Assembly: GCA_977017575.1 (NCBI GenBank)
Contig: CDRNVI010000074.1
Span: 59,753-123,752, forward strand
Direction of reading: 5' to 3'
Source of the DNA: Paramoeba atlantica
Lineage: Eukaryota; Discosea
Length of the DNA: 64,000 nt
The number at the start of each line of letters is the position of its first letter. Positions within the stretch are counted from its first letter, which is position 1. The notes under the pieces were generated by a model. The model saw nothing but the letters and a program-made list of their open reading frames with translations. It did not search any database and was not told the origin of the DNA. Position numbers and translations under genes: made by a program. Below are positions 36,265-45,806 of the stretch, piece after piece.

Positions 36265-37861
36265 CATCAAACATCGTGCATGCGTCAGAAAAAGCACACA
36301 ACTATCACATTTAACAAGAAACGGAACGACTCTTAATATTGTTTTACTACAAAACGCTAAATCGGGCAGAATAAGAGCAAGAAAGTTGGGAATGTTTGCC
36401 CACAACTTGATTTTCGTGTTTTAACACCTGATGCGGGTGTACAGTCCAGCTCTTGGCCCCCCAGGCTCCAGAGCACACCGTGTGAGCTTTTGACCTAATT
36501 CCTTCGAAATTCAACAGATCTAGAAGAACTACACAGTTTTTCGCAAACAAAAGTCGCTCTCACTTCCTGAAGGAAACGTTTCTTTATCCTGCAGTTCTTT
36601 TTATTGTGCATGTGATTTTTGTCTCCACTACAAATCACCCCCTTTCAACAATTTCATCAAAAGAAACAGGCTCCGCGAAGCGGTGCCAATTTTGTTTTCG
36701 TTTTTTTCGTAAAAATAGAGTCATTTTCTCATCCTTAGCACTCCCCCCTTTAATACGGACAGTCCAAAAATCTGTCCGTATTGAAGGGTGTTCACAGTAC
36801 GCGCTATTTTTCTTTCATTTTTTCTATTTTTCAAAATAGAGCGCAGGGAAGTGCTAGAAAACCGAGTGCAAAAACAAGACGTATTGTTACGAAAGAGGTG
36901 GAAACGTGGGGCACAAGAGCACGGATGTGGTATGTCCCGCTAATAAGAAACAGCAGAAAACGGTAACATTCTAAAAATTATATGACCTCAATTGGAGGAT
37001 ATGTACTTACAGAGCTACATGTATTATAAAGGGGAGTATTGTAAAGGGGAGCTATTATAAAGGTAACTTTCATCTGCGGCGGTGCTAAAATTCGTAAAAA
37101 GTCTTCAGAGGACTTCCCGTGGCGTTTTGAGCGCGCGGTCCTACTCTGCACCAAGGAAGACGAAGGAAACCCACAGAAGATAAGAGAATGGATGAGGTCG
37201 CAAAGTTTGTTGTTGCAACGGATTGCTCGCCAGCGAAAACCTCAGTAATCAACGGATACAGCAGTTCTTTGGAGGCGCGTAATATAATTAAACGAATTTG
37301 AAATCTGAAGATGCTATATGGTTTTTCATTGGATCTCTGGTGGATCAAAATACCTGGAGATCAAACCTGGAGATCAAAATGCAGCAGATCCTCTGTCAAG
37401 GCAGTAACCCTTGGAGGACATTCGAAATATAAAAACATGTGAGATTTTGTAAACTGTATCTCCCTTATGGCATGGGAACATACAGGCGCATACAGAGGTG
37501 TAGATGCCGTTTTTCCTGTGGGAAACTGCCGCACATGTACTACTGGTATCTCCCTCGTCCACTTTAGCCTGGGTTTCGAGGATGATAATTTCCTATTTGA
37601 ATTTATGAATATGATACCACAAAAATTCAATTAAAATTATGAAAAAAAATTGCCTCTTCGCAGGATTCATTCTCTTCAAAAGCAACGCTAATAGGGTGGG
37701 GGCTACCGGGGCAACGGTAGGATAGGGGGGGTATTATACAAATTCCTTCCTATGGCTACAAATTCCTCTGTGGCCTGGGGGAAAACCAATATCTAGACTG
37801 TAATAAGTCAGCATTTCCTTAATTTTACGAATTGCTTTAAGACATCGTATTTATTTTTTGC
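36265..37861. other. 1.6-kb spacer without a recognised gene
   Basis: Short open frames exist on both strands, but none has a domain or consistent coding character. Features are a hairpin at 36748-36786, a GGGGAGTATT-type direct repeat (about 37020-37060), and a TAAG that could serve as acceptor at about 37840 before the RING gene. Confidence 0.4.
36748..36786. repeat. Hairpin with 15-bp arms
   Basis: CTTTAATACGGACAG pairs with CTGTCCGTATTGAAG around a 9-base loop, with one G:T. It is flanked by C-runs on the left and GGGTG on the right, which lengthen the symmetry. It may be the remnant of a small inverted-repeat element. Confidence 0.7.
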
Positions 37862-38179
37862 ATGGTCGTTGCAGAGGGGGCTCTGTCATGTAAGGTACAG
37901 ACTTCATTATGCTTCACAGATGTACAGCTTTTAGGGTGTTCCCCAGTAGCCTTGTGGGAATGGTGCAATGAATACGAAGAATGCTGCATATGCAAGACTG
38001 AGATTTATGAGCTTTGTCCAATTTGTAAACCGAATATAGACTTCACCTCGCGCTGCGTGCCAGCGTGGGGAAAATGTAACCACGTTTTCCATGCGCATTG
38101 TATAAATCGTTGGTTATCCTCGAGTAACAGGTGCCCATTAGATCAAGGAATATGGGAATTGCTTCATCATGGAATTTAG
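37862..38179 (+). CDS. RBX1: RBX1/ROC1-type RING-H2 protein of cullin-RING ligases
   Basis: A 105-residue protein close in length to human RBX1 (108). The core ALWEWCNEYEECCICKTEIYE, then LCPICK, then VPAWGKCNHVFHAHCINRWL and CPLDQGIWEL, is the RBX1 pattern. It has the extra zinc-binding Cys pair and Asp as the last ligand in CPLD, where the related APC11 has CPMC. RBX1 docks E2 ubiquitin-conjugating enzymes onto cullins. The N-terminal strand that threads through the cullin (about 8-30, KVQTSLCFTDVQLLG) is present. The gene is intronless, and ATG 37862 is the only reasonable start. An APC11 assignment is less likely. Confidence 0.88.
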   Translation: MVVAEGALSCKVQTSLCFTDVQLLGCSPVALWEWCNEYEECCICKTEIYELCPICKPNIDFTSRCVPAWGKCNHVFHAHCINRWLSSSNRCPLDQGIWELLHHGI

Positions 38180-38209
38180 AATAATAACAGACCGCTCAAT
38201 ACTCCCCCT

Positions 38210-38288
38210 GTCATTAATAATGATAATGATAATCCTCAAGATTGATATTTTTTTTGAGATTGTTGTTATCATTATCATTATTAATGAC
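38210..38288. repeat. Large palindrome, 23-bp arms, downstream of RBX1
   Basis: Left arm 38210-38232 (GTCATTAATAATGATAATGA + TAA) is exactly complementary to 38266-38288. The 33-base centre contains a further CTCAA/TTGAG pairing. It starts 31 bases after the RBX1 stop codon. It could be a small inverted-repeat transposon or an RNA 3'-end structure. Confidence 0.9.
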
Positions 38289-38632
38289 CTAGTGTAGCTT
38301 CTGTCTACCGCAGTCCAGCATTCCTTTCCGAGAGTGACCATCCATCCTGTGACGACTGAGATCGCGCTTGTGATCGAAGTTTTACCATTGCTTTGTTTTG
38401 TAGGGGGAGAAAAAACAATAAAACTATGCTTCAAGACGTATTATTAAGTTCAATTCTCTATCTTTGTAATGGAGCAATAATAAAGGCTTAACGACTCAAT
38501 TACACTTCTTAGAGTCAGCACAAACTGCGTACCATGCATAACTTGGGTTTATACATGATTGTATTGAAAGAACGAATTGTAGCCCGCTGATATGGAATTA
38601 AATCACATATTTTGGATCAAATTAAGAAATAC
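38289..38632. other. Spacer without a recognised feature
   Basis: No gene, repeat or motif is recognised between the palindrome and the pogo-like remnant. Confidence 0.35.
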
Positions 38633-38845
38633 TTAAGAATAGCAGAAAGCGTCAAATCCAATAGATAATTGATTGTCTAAATCTTCTGGAATGTTTTCAA
38701 AAGTTTCTTCGTCTTCGGAATCTTCTTTCTTGTCTTCCGCAAAATGAGAAAACAGTTCTCGGCGACGTGCCCATGCCTCGTGCGGGTTATTGACAGAAGG
38801 GGGGGCGACGAGCAGAATCTTCACGGAGTTAAACGTGACCCTCAT
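38633..38845 (-). mobile_element. Second pogo-like transposase remnant (C terminus only)
   Basis: The minus strand codes for EAWARRRELFSHF, then an acidic stretch and EDLDNQLSIGFDAF. This parallels the C terminus of the element at 11.6 kb (RRRDLFSYV, acidic stretch, EELDSQLQIGIDI). Only about 60 residues remain, and the homology stops near 38,780. Confidence 0.55.
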
Positions 38846-38849
38846 GCGC

Positions 38850-39262
38850 CTTCAGGCCCGCATGATGGTTAAACGCCTTCTCCCTTGTTTTCTTGCTTGG
38901 GGGAGTAAACGAGTTTCCTGACCGGACGGCAGTCAGCACAGACCCACGTTTGCGCCCTCATAGATGGCTGGCCTGGATGCTGGTCGATGCCGACAGGGTC
39001 TATGCTCACGCCTAGCCCTCACGGGCTAGGTACTCCAAGTGAGGTAGGACATGGGTCGGGAACTAAAACTTCCTCCCCGTCGGCCAGCACCCTGTTTCGC
39101 GACCGTGCCGCTGTCGGCACAAGCCCGCGCCTGCGCCCTCCCATATAACAAGGGAAGGGTTCACAAGTCAGGCCGAGGAGTGGTCGAAAGACCCGGTCCG
39201 GAACGCGCGAATGAATTGGGCATAAATTGCTTCTTTTTATTATTATTGTTATCAAAATCATA
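38850..39262 (+). repeat. Short retroelement-like repeat with TTATTATTATTG tail
   Basis: A GC-rich segment ends with GTCGAAAGACCCGGTCCGGA then ACGCGCGAATG and a TTATTATTATTGTTAT tail. The same 3' end and tail recur at 39,711-39,806. Shared 3' sequence plus a simple-repeat tail is the pattern of SINEs or truncated LINE copies. It contains internal hairpins such as GCCTAGCCC/GGGCTAGG (about 39010-39032). The 5' boundary is uncertain. Confidence 0.5.
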
Positions 39263-39710
39263 AATAACTTAAGGCAGGTTGAATTACTAGTTTTGGGCTA
39301 CAACATGTGAAATTGCTAATTTGATTGCTTGTTTACAAATCATATACCCCCCCCAATGGACCTACTTGGTTCGTCTACTGGGTAAAAATATAGAGGCAAT
39401 GCCGCGTTTTATACTTCTCCACCCCTATTTATTGGAAAAAAAAAGTTTTAGTGGAGGTGAATTTGAGCAGGATATTGTCCAGGAACCAGTGTTCGGGTAT
39501 GTATGACGTGTGAGCGGGTTGGTGGCTGCGGGGCATGGAAGGGTATACCCCTTTCACTTTGTACTTTCTACATTATACAACATTATATTATCCGGATTTA
39601 TTGAAGGCCTATTTCATATTATTGTGGTACGTTTAAAAAAAACTTATTATTTGTGACGTATTCGTAACTACTACGAGTTCAACAGTGAACAAATAATTCA
39701 AAAAAAAAAA

Positions 39711-39806
39711 GGAGAGGTCGAAAGAAAAAGGAGAGGTCGAAAGACCCGGTCCGGAACGCGCGAATGGATTGGGTCTGGATTGCTTGTTTTTATTATTATT
39801 GTTATT
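39711..39806 (+). repeat. 5'-truncated second copy of the short repeat
   Basis: Matches the last 80 bases of the 38.85-39.26 kb repeat, including the TTATTATTATTGTTAT tail. Its 5' edge has a small tandem duplication of GGAGAGGTCGAAAGA. Confidence 0.65.
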
Positions 39807-39830
39807 ACCGTGAAAGTACTTATTAGCAAT

Positions 39831-39885
39831 AATAATAATTAACGGAATATTTTTTTGGGAAGGAAATATTCCGTTAATTATTATT
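39831..39885. repeat. Palindrome with 22-bp arms
   Basis: 39831-39852 (AATAATAATTAACGGAATAT + TT) is exactly complementary to 39864-39885, with an 11-base loop. It lies directly after the truncated short repeat. Confidence 0.9.
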
Positions 39886-40044
39886 CCAATGATTTTTACG
39901 AAATTCGTAAAAATTCGTTTACGTATGTTTACATGAGGGAAAAACAAGGCCAACCTTAAGAATGAGCGGAAAAAACCCAAGTAAACATGATATGAAAACA
40001 TACTCAACGTTCTTAAAGATATCAAAAAAAAACAGGGGAATCCT

Positions 40045-40260
40045 ACGCGGGGTACGGCTCAGGCCCGCTCACGCGGGCCCTCGCCGTTTCGCGGCCGCGC
40101 GCACCCCCGCTCACGCGGGGGTCTCCGCGCGGCCAAAATGGGTACTAAAATTTGTTATCAAGGTAGTTGGGCTTCGCAAATTGCTTCCCACGAATGGGTA
40201 CTAGAATTTGTTATCAAGGTAGTTGGGCTTCGCAAATTGCTTCCCACGTATCTAGAGAGA
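40045..40260. repeat. GC-rich hairpins followed by a 56-bp direct repeat
   Basis: At 40060-40135 there are GC-rich inverted pairs (GGCCCGC TCAC GCGGGCC, then CCCCCGC TCAC GCGGGGG, then a long GCGCGGCC pairing). Two 56-base copies follow (40138-40193 and 40194-40249) that differ at about two positions. Each contains GGGCTTCGCAAATTGCTTCC + CAC, which is also present, inverted, in every SL array unit (for example 42880-42902). Confidence 0.8.
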
Positions 40261-40439
40261 AGCACACGTACAATAATTGCACGATTTTTGCTTCCGTTTG
40301 TAAGTCAAGGACTTGCACAAGTCAAGGACTTTTGCACAAGTCAAGGACTTTTGTGGAACACCCAAGATTTTTTTTTGATTTTCATTTTCCATGCGCCAAG
40401 CAAGCCCGGTCCGTGAGCTAACGGACCCGCTCACCAGGT

Positions 40440-42357
40440 CCCTGTACACTAGAGATTTTCACTCCGGATAGTCCTCGCAAAGATCAGGATCTTGTTCCGA
40501 AAGAGATTTTCCTACTCAAGCTGTTTGTGGTGGGTTCCAGGTGGGGTTCTGTCGCATAGTATATAGCCTAAATGAAGCCTGAAGTGCAGTAAGGGCAAAG
40601 TTTTCACGCATTTTGCGAACGTGGTGTTTATGATCTTTTGGGAATACCCAGGAAAGATCGAGCGTACTATCGCTAAGTTTGCCCCGAGCTCCGACCTCAA
40701 ATGTTATGAGGCTCGTGCGTACGTTTGTTGCCTGTCGGTAGCGCAAAATCTCCTCGTACTTTGCGCGCTTTCGTTCGCGGGCTTGATCAAAATTTTCTTC
40801 CCACGGGGAGGTGAGTTCAATGATGTATTCTGAGCCATCTTCTAGGAGAATCCACCCATCTGGTCGTAGTGTGCTAAAGTTTGCTAGCCATGATGGTGGG
40901 TGCTCCTCGGAGGGGTTGCCAGGTAGATCAAAAGACATTGCTCGTATGTGACCACAACTTCGAAGCGTGTCTAGTAGGACCTTCAAAATCATATTGTGTC
41001 GGTATGTATAACGGCCTTGTAAGAGAGATGTTGTACAGCTGGTTAGGACATGTCGTAAGGTTTGCTTCCTTTCACGACAGATCGGACAGATGACGTGTCC
41101 ATCAGCCTTCCCCCATGCACGTGAGTTAGATAGGCTCGGCGGGGCGTAACTGGTCATGACCATCGAGGTAAACCGAGAGAGTTCTTTTCCATGTATATTG
41201 TGCAGAGCTCGCGCAAAATCCTCAGCTAACTCAGCATCTGTCTCCTCACTAAACCATTTAGCTGCGACGGGAGCGCGGCGACGATACTCAGCTATCAGCT
41301 CGTTTTCGGTGTATCGGCGGACCCAAGCTCTGGTGCTCTGTTTGTCATGAAGTCGGTCGGCTGCGAGGATAGCGGGTCTGTGGTGGTGTGCGGAGTCAAG
41401 AGTTTTCTCCCATTCCATGCGCCCTTCTAATACGTGTTGTGTGACTATATCCGAAGAAGACTGGAGAGTCGCAAGACAGGAGACGGTGCATTCGCGCCAG
41501 AGTTGGGTCATTGATGTTAGTCCCCATCCCCCATTTTTGATGTAGAGCTGGTCGGGCTGTGCGTATGCTGCAAGGTTGACCCATTTTCGCAGGAAGCGGC
41601 TGCACGTTTTCTGTAGTCTTTTGATGAGATTGAGTGTAAGCCCGTCATGTACAGTGAGAAGATAGCGCATTCTGGATAACACCGCATTTTCGTACATCCA
41701 CATACGTGCATGTATCGCGTGCTTGCTCTGGTCGATGCGGGTCATCATTGTACGTAACCTTTTCCGCATTTCATCAAAGACCACTCGGGGTGTGCTTCTT
41801 CCGGTTGACAATATCATACCCAAGAACTTCGTACCCTTGTGAGCTATATGCGGGATCTCCTCGCTACGAAGGACAAGCTTAGGAGAGAGCGTAGTGAATC
41901 CACGGTGTGTGCTTTGTCCCAAGCAGTAGACGCGACATTTTGAGGTGTTAGGCTTCATAAGTAGGGAAGAGAGCGCAGTTTCGAAGATTTCAGAGACTTC
42001 TTGTGCTTGCGTCGGAGTTTGCGTAAGGAAAGTCACGTCGTCGGCAAACGCTTTGCAGAAATGAGAGTCCTGGCCGTCATGGTACCCGAAAGTGGGGCGT
42101 GCCTTGCGAACGTAACGTATTATGGTTTCCATCACAAGGTTAAATAAAATTGGTGAAAGCGTGTCGCCCTGGAGTACTCCAATATGTACGTTGATTGGTT
42201 CTGTAAGTCCGGATTCCAGCTTGAGCTGTATTTCTGCATTCTCATAGAGCTTTCGGAGGTAATGGATAATAACTGGGTCGATATGAGCCCTTTTTAGTAC
42301 TGCGATAATTATTTCATGTGGGACGGAACCGAAGGCGTTTGCCAGGGGCCGAAGGCT
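40440..42357 (-). mobile_element. LINE C: 5'-truncated non-LTR retrotransposon with restriction-like endonuclease
   Basis: On the minus strand only the second half of a LINE is left. It begins inside the reverse transcriptase at about 42,357, where the sequence joins the minisatellite bordering the SL array, and runs to the stop near 40,513 and a 3' UTR with a T-run at 40,370-40,380 (A-run on the element strand). It shares no close sequence with LINE A or LINE B. It is 5'-truncated, as is usual for LINE copies, but the remaining coding part is uninterrupted. Confidence 0.8.
40516..42357 (-). CDS. LINE C reverse transcriptase and nuclease (partial)
   Basis: The open frame continues upstream of the ATG at 42135 to about 42,357 and encodes LANAFGSVPHEIIIAVL (motif A side), GVLQGDTLSPILFNLVME (motif B) and CKAFADDVTFL (motif C, FADD). 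After the thumb comes a zinc motif CPICRERKQTLRHVLTSC. A PD-(D/E)xK-like nuclease follows, with RPDGWILLEDGSEYIIELTS and then PWEENFDQARERKRAKYEE. This C-terminal layout is known from restriction-endonuclease LINEs and is different in detail from that of LINE A. About 610 residues remain; the N-terminal part is lost. No stop interrupts the remainder, so the copy is fairly young. Confidence 0.85.
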   Translation of the reverse strand, partial: SLRPLANAFGSVPHEIIIAVLKRAHIDPVIIHYLRKLYENAEIQLKLESGLTEPINVHIGVLQGDTLSPILFNLVMETIIRYVRKARPTFGYHDGQDSHFCKAFADDVTFLTQTPTQAQEVSEIFETALSSLLMKPNTSKCRVYCLGQSTHRGFTTLSPKLVLRSEEIPHIAHKGTKFLGMILSTGRSTPRVVFDEMRKRLRTMMTRIDQSKHAIHARMWMYENAVLSRMRYLLTVHDGLTLNLIKRLQKTCSRFLRKWVNLAAYAQPDQLYIKNGGWGLTSMTQLWRECTVSCLATLQSSSDIVTQHVLEGRMEWEKTLDSAHHHRPAILAADRLHDKQSTRAWVRRYTENELIAEYRRRAPVAAKWFSEETDAELAEDFARALHNIHGKELSRFTSMVMTSYAPPSLSNSRAWGKADGHVICPICRERKQTLRHVLTSCTTSLLQGRYTYRHNMILKVLLDTLRSCGHIRAMSFDLPGNPSEEHPPSWLANFSTLRPDGWILLEDGSEYIIELTSPWEENFDQARERKRAKYEEILRYRQATNVRTSLITFEVGARGKLSDSTLDLSWVFPKDHKHHVRKMRENFALTALQASFRLYTMRQNPTWNPPQTA

Positions 42358-42390
42358 CGGAATATTTCACCGATGCGTACGACCGCCCAC

Positions 42391-42541
42391 TCGCACCCTT
42401 ATCTGTCATAAATGCACCCTTATCTGTCATAATGCACCCTTATCTGTCATACTGCACCCTTATCTGTCATACTGCACCCTTATCTGTCATATAAGCCGCA
42501 CCCTTATCTGTCATATAAGCCGCACCCTTATCTGTCATAAA
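42391..42541 (-). repeat. Inverted minisatellite at the left edge of the SL array
   Basis: About eight copies of a 17-21 base unit GCACCCTTATCTGTCAT (plus strand). This is the reverse complement of the minisatellite found inside every array unit. It includes the same unit variants, with AAGC and ATTA spacers. Confidence 0.9.
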
Positions 42542-42723
42542 CCGATTAAAAAAAGTCGACCCCTTAAAAAAAATTTCAAGGCCTAAAAATGATTTCAACC
42601 CCTAAAAAAAAATTCAACCCCTTCCAAAAATTTACAATTTTGCTACACAGTTAACGTAAAAAATAGGTAGCCTCAATTGTGGTCCCGGTGAGGCCCCGGA
42701 GTTGCGAGAGGCCTCCATACCCC

Positions 42724-42801
42724 ACAACTACCACCTTCCCCCCCTATTTAGCTGCGGTCGCGCGAGCGACCCCTGATAAATGGGGGGAAGGTGGTAGTTG
42801 T
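42724..42801. repeat. 78-base hairpin, unit 1
   Basis: ACAACTACCACCTTCCCCCC pairs with GGGGGGAAGGTGGTAGTTGT, and an inner stem GGTCGCG/CGCGAGCGACC forms the tip. In this unit the inner arm differs slightly from the others. The symmetric arms are about 26 bases. It may be a cruciform or an RNA stem-loop. Confidence 0.85.
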
Positions 42802-43120
42802 TTTGGGGGAAATGAGAGGCCGAACGCACGGAGGGGCCGGCCGGGCCAATGAGTCACGTCAAAGTGTGACGCTGAGTTCGTGGGAAGCAATTTGCGAAGC
42901 CCTAGGTGATGCTCAGTTGTATTGGGCGACACCGAGACAAACCACGGAAATCCCAGATACGACAAGGTCTAGATATCATAAAGAGAGAAAAAACCGGAGC
43001 TGTAGACGCGAAAAAGAATGACAGAGATATAACAATGCGATATGCGACCGATGAGTTGAGTCGATGCGTGTGCTGACTCTACCTTCCACCGTCATTCACA
43101 GAAAATTAACAAAAAATGTA

Positions 43121-43290
43121 TTATGACAGATAAGGGTGCAGTATGACAGATAAGGGTGCGGCTTATATGACAGATAAGGGTGCAGTATGACAGATAAGGG
43201 TGCATTATGACAGATAAGGGTGCAGTATGACAGATAAGGGTGCATTATGACAGATAAGGGTGCGAGTTTCTATGACAGATAAGGGTGCGG
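43121..43290 (+). repeat. Minisatellite of unit TGACAGATAAGGGTGC, unit 1
   Basis: About eight copies with 2-5 base spacers (AGTA, ATTA, GGCTTATA, GAGTTTCTA). The spacer pattern is shared between array units, with unit-specific copy numbers. Confidence 0.92.
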
Positions 43291-43897
43291 GTGCCCCGGC
43301 TTCGAATACGCGGAACGCTTCTGACCACACCTTTGTCTGCGGGGGAAAACCTCCGAATGCGTTGTGGGTCGATCAGTAAACGGAAATCTTCCTTAGATGG
43401 GAGCTTACGTGTGTTAGGCTATCTGTTCGATACACCGCAGCAGCAAGGTGACACCTCTCGATGCCAGAGGATTCCGCTTCCTTGGTATGCAGACGTTACA
43501 TCCATCCCACCACCTGCTCCAGTAGCGTGGCACCGCACTTCCTGACGGGGAGTATGGGGATGTAAAGGCACCTATGCCATATCGATACTCCACAGAGTAT
43601 CGACCGTTCAGCGACCAGGCACTTTCCTCCAAGTTTCCCTGCTTTCTCAGGGGAGGCGACATCATTGAACAAGGGTAACCGCCTATTTTACATACATTCA
43701 TACATACAAAGACATCTATGCGCCCTGTATTATAAAGCCGTACGTAAAAATCACAGCGTCCCGAGGAGTCAATGCCGATTCGAAACGCAACTAGGCCCTT
43801 GAGGTGAGAGAGGCAAAGACGACATTGAAGAAAATCTCGTGAAACGTCGTGAAAGGTCGTCGAAACCTCACCACCTGATTCCTCTTGCATTTAAAAA

Positions 43898-44015
43898 GAG
43901 TACAACACTCAGGGTTCCCGAGCGATCGCTCACCTCAGTACTAACTGAGCCTGACGGTGCTTAACTTCACAAAGCGAACGGGATGTGGTGTTTTCACCGT
44001 AGTATGGTCGTACCC
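43898..44015 (-). rRNA. 5S rRNA, unit 1
   Basis: The minus strand reads GGGTACGACCATACTACGG at its 5' end, then CACCACATCCCGTTCGC, GTGAAGTTAAGC (internal promoter box) and GGGAACCC, and ends TTGTACTC. The terminal helix GGGTACGAC/GTTGTACTC closes correctly. A TTTTT terminator follows at once. Length is 118. It is transcribed by Pol III, opposite to the SL gene of the same unit. Confidence 0.97.
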
Positions 44016-44154
44016 GGCGTAACTTGTGAAATCCCCACTATGAAAGAAATATTTTCCACGACAATCTGCCTCATCCTGAGTGTCCCACAGAGGCGCTACT
44101 CACCATGTTTACGCTAGCGCAGTGGCTTCCGGGGTTTTTATCATTCGAAAAGGT

Positions 44155-44312
44155 CACACGGGCTGAGGATCGAACCTCCGTGCAAGTGTTTTGACATTCA
44201 GCACATGGCTACAGTTTGCCACGTGTTGCGAAAATTGACGGGGCGGGAATCGAACCAGGAGTTTGGTTCGTCAGTCTCAGAAAAGCACGCCCTGCCACTA
44301 GACAAGTTTCCA
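44155..44312 (-). other. Two tRNA-like Pol III motifs, unit 1
   Basis: On the minus strand two B-box sequences occur, GGTTCGATTCC and GGTTCGATCC. The first is followed by CGCCCCGTCAATTTT and the second by CAGCCCGTGTGACCTTTT, so each has a T-run terminator. The second has ACACG(T)GGC upstream that could pair with GCCCGTGT as an acceptor-like stem. The T-stems and anticodon arms do not fold into a standard cloverleaf in my hands. They may be divergent tRNA genes, tRNA-derived promoters for other small RNAs, or decayed tRNAs. Confidence 0.45.
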
Positions 44313-44404
44313 GGTTGCATTTTGGGCTAAGACTCGTGGAACAACAAGTTCATCAGTTTGACAAAAGCGAACAATGAGCTCTGGTGGTTGGTAAAGCCCT
44401 TGTT

Positions 44405-44561
44405 AACTTTAACGATAAAGATACAGTTTCTGTACCTTGTTGGTATGAGAAGCTTCGAACTCTAAGTTCGCTTGAAGGCCCTGGTTCCCGAGAAGGGAAC
44501 TGGGGCTTATTTGCGTTACAATAACTCTGTCACCAGGCAGTCTGACTCGCAAAATCGGACT
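44405..44561 (+). ncRNA. Spliced-leader RNA, unit 1
   Basis: The 38-base exon (44405-44442) starts AACTTTAACGATAAAG, contains CAGTTTCTGTAC and ends CTTGTTG. The intron part begins GTATGAGAAGCTTCG, the same donor as in trypanosome SL RNA. AACT at the start fits the cap-4 sequence of kinetoplastids. A strong second stem-loop is GCCCYGGTTCCC/GGGAACTGGGGC, then TTATTTGCG as a possible Sm site, then AGTCTGA/TCGGACT as a third stem. The 3' end is set here after the third stem; no T-run marks it. The donated exon caps all mRNAs by trans-splicing. Confidence 0.93.
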
Positions 44562-44779
44562 CCACCGATAAATAGGCAGGATGGCATGTTCATTAACGTC
44601 TGAAAATCTGCGGCACCGCAATTTAAATCTGCACCCATCCTAACACATCACACAATATATCAACCAATCTTCTCGGTCATCCGCAATCCCGGTCAATGCC
44701 TCCTACAAAGATCTCAACGACACCTATAATCAGGCCAGCAATCGTGGAAAATTTGTGCAAATCCAATATATGCATGAAC

Positions 44780-45333
<554 letters not shown>

Positions 45334-45409
45334 TACGGAACGTAAAAAATAGGTAGCCTCAATTGTGGTCCCGGTGAGGCCCCGGAGTTGCGAGAAGCCT
45401 CCATACCCC

Positions 45410-45487
45410 ACAACTACCACCTTCCCCCCCTATTTAGCGGGGGTCGCGCAAGCGACCCCTGATAAATGGGGGGAAGGTGGTAGTTGT
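45410..45487. repeat. 78-base hairpin, unit 2
   Basis: Same outer arms as unit 1. The inner stem is GGGGTCGC-GCAA-GCGACCCC, closed by a GNRA-type loop. Confidence 0.85.
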
Positions 45488-45806
45488 TTTGGGGGAAATG
45501 AGAGGCCGAACGCACGGAGGGGCCGGCCGGGCCATTGAGTCACGTCAAAGTGTGACGCTGAGTTCGTGGGAAGCAATTTGCGAAGCCCTAGGTGATGCTC
45601 AGTTGTATTGGGCGACACCGAGACAAACCACGGAAATCCCAGATACGACAAGGTCTAGATATCATAAAGAGAGAAAAAACCGGAGCTGTAGACGCGAAAA
45701 AGAATGACAGAGATATAACAATGCGATATGCGACCGATGAGTTGAGTCGATGCGTGTGCTGACTCTACCTTCCACCGTCATTCACAGAAAATTAACAAAA
45801 AATGTA

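Noticed and set aside
43121-43290. CRISPR-like array
   Set aside because: The repeats are a short minisatellite with spacers of 2-8 bases that recur between units. No cas genes are present and the DNA is clearly eukaryotic.
44155-44312. Ordinary tRNA genes
   Set aside because: The B boxes and terminators are good, but neither sequence gives a standard cloverleaf with T-stem and anticodon arm, so no tRNA identity is claimed.
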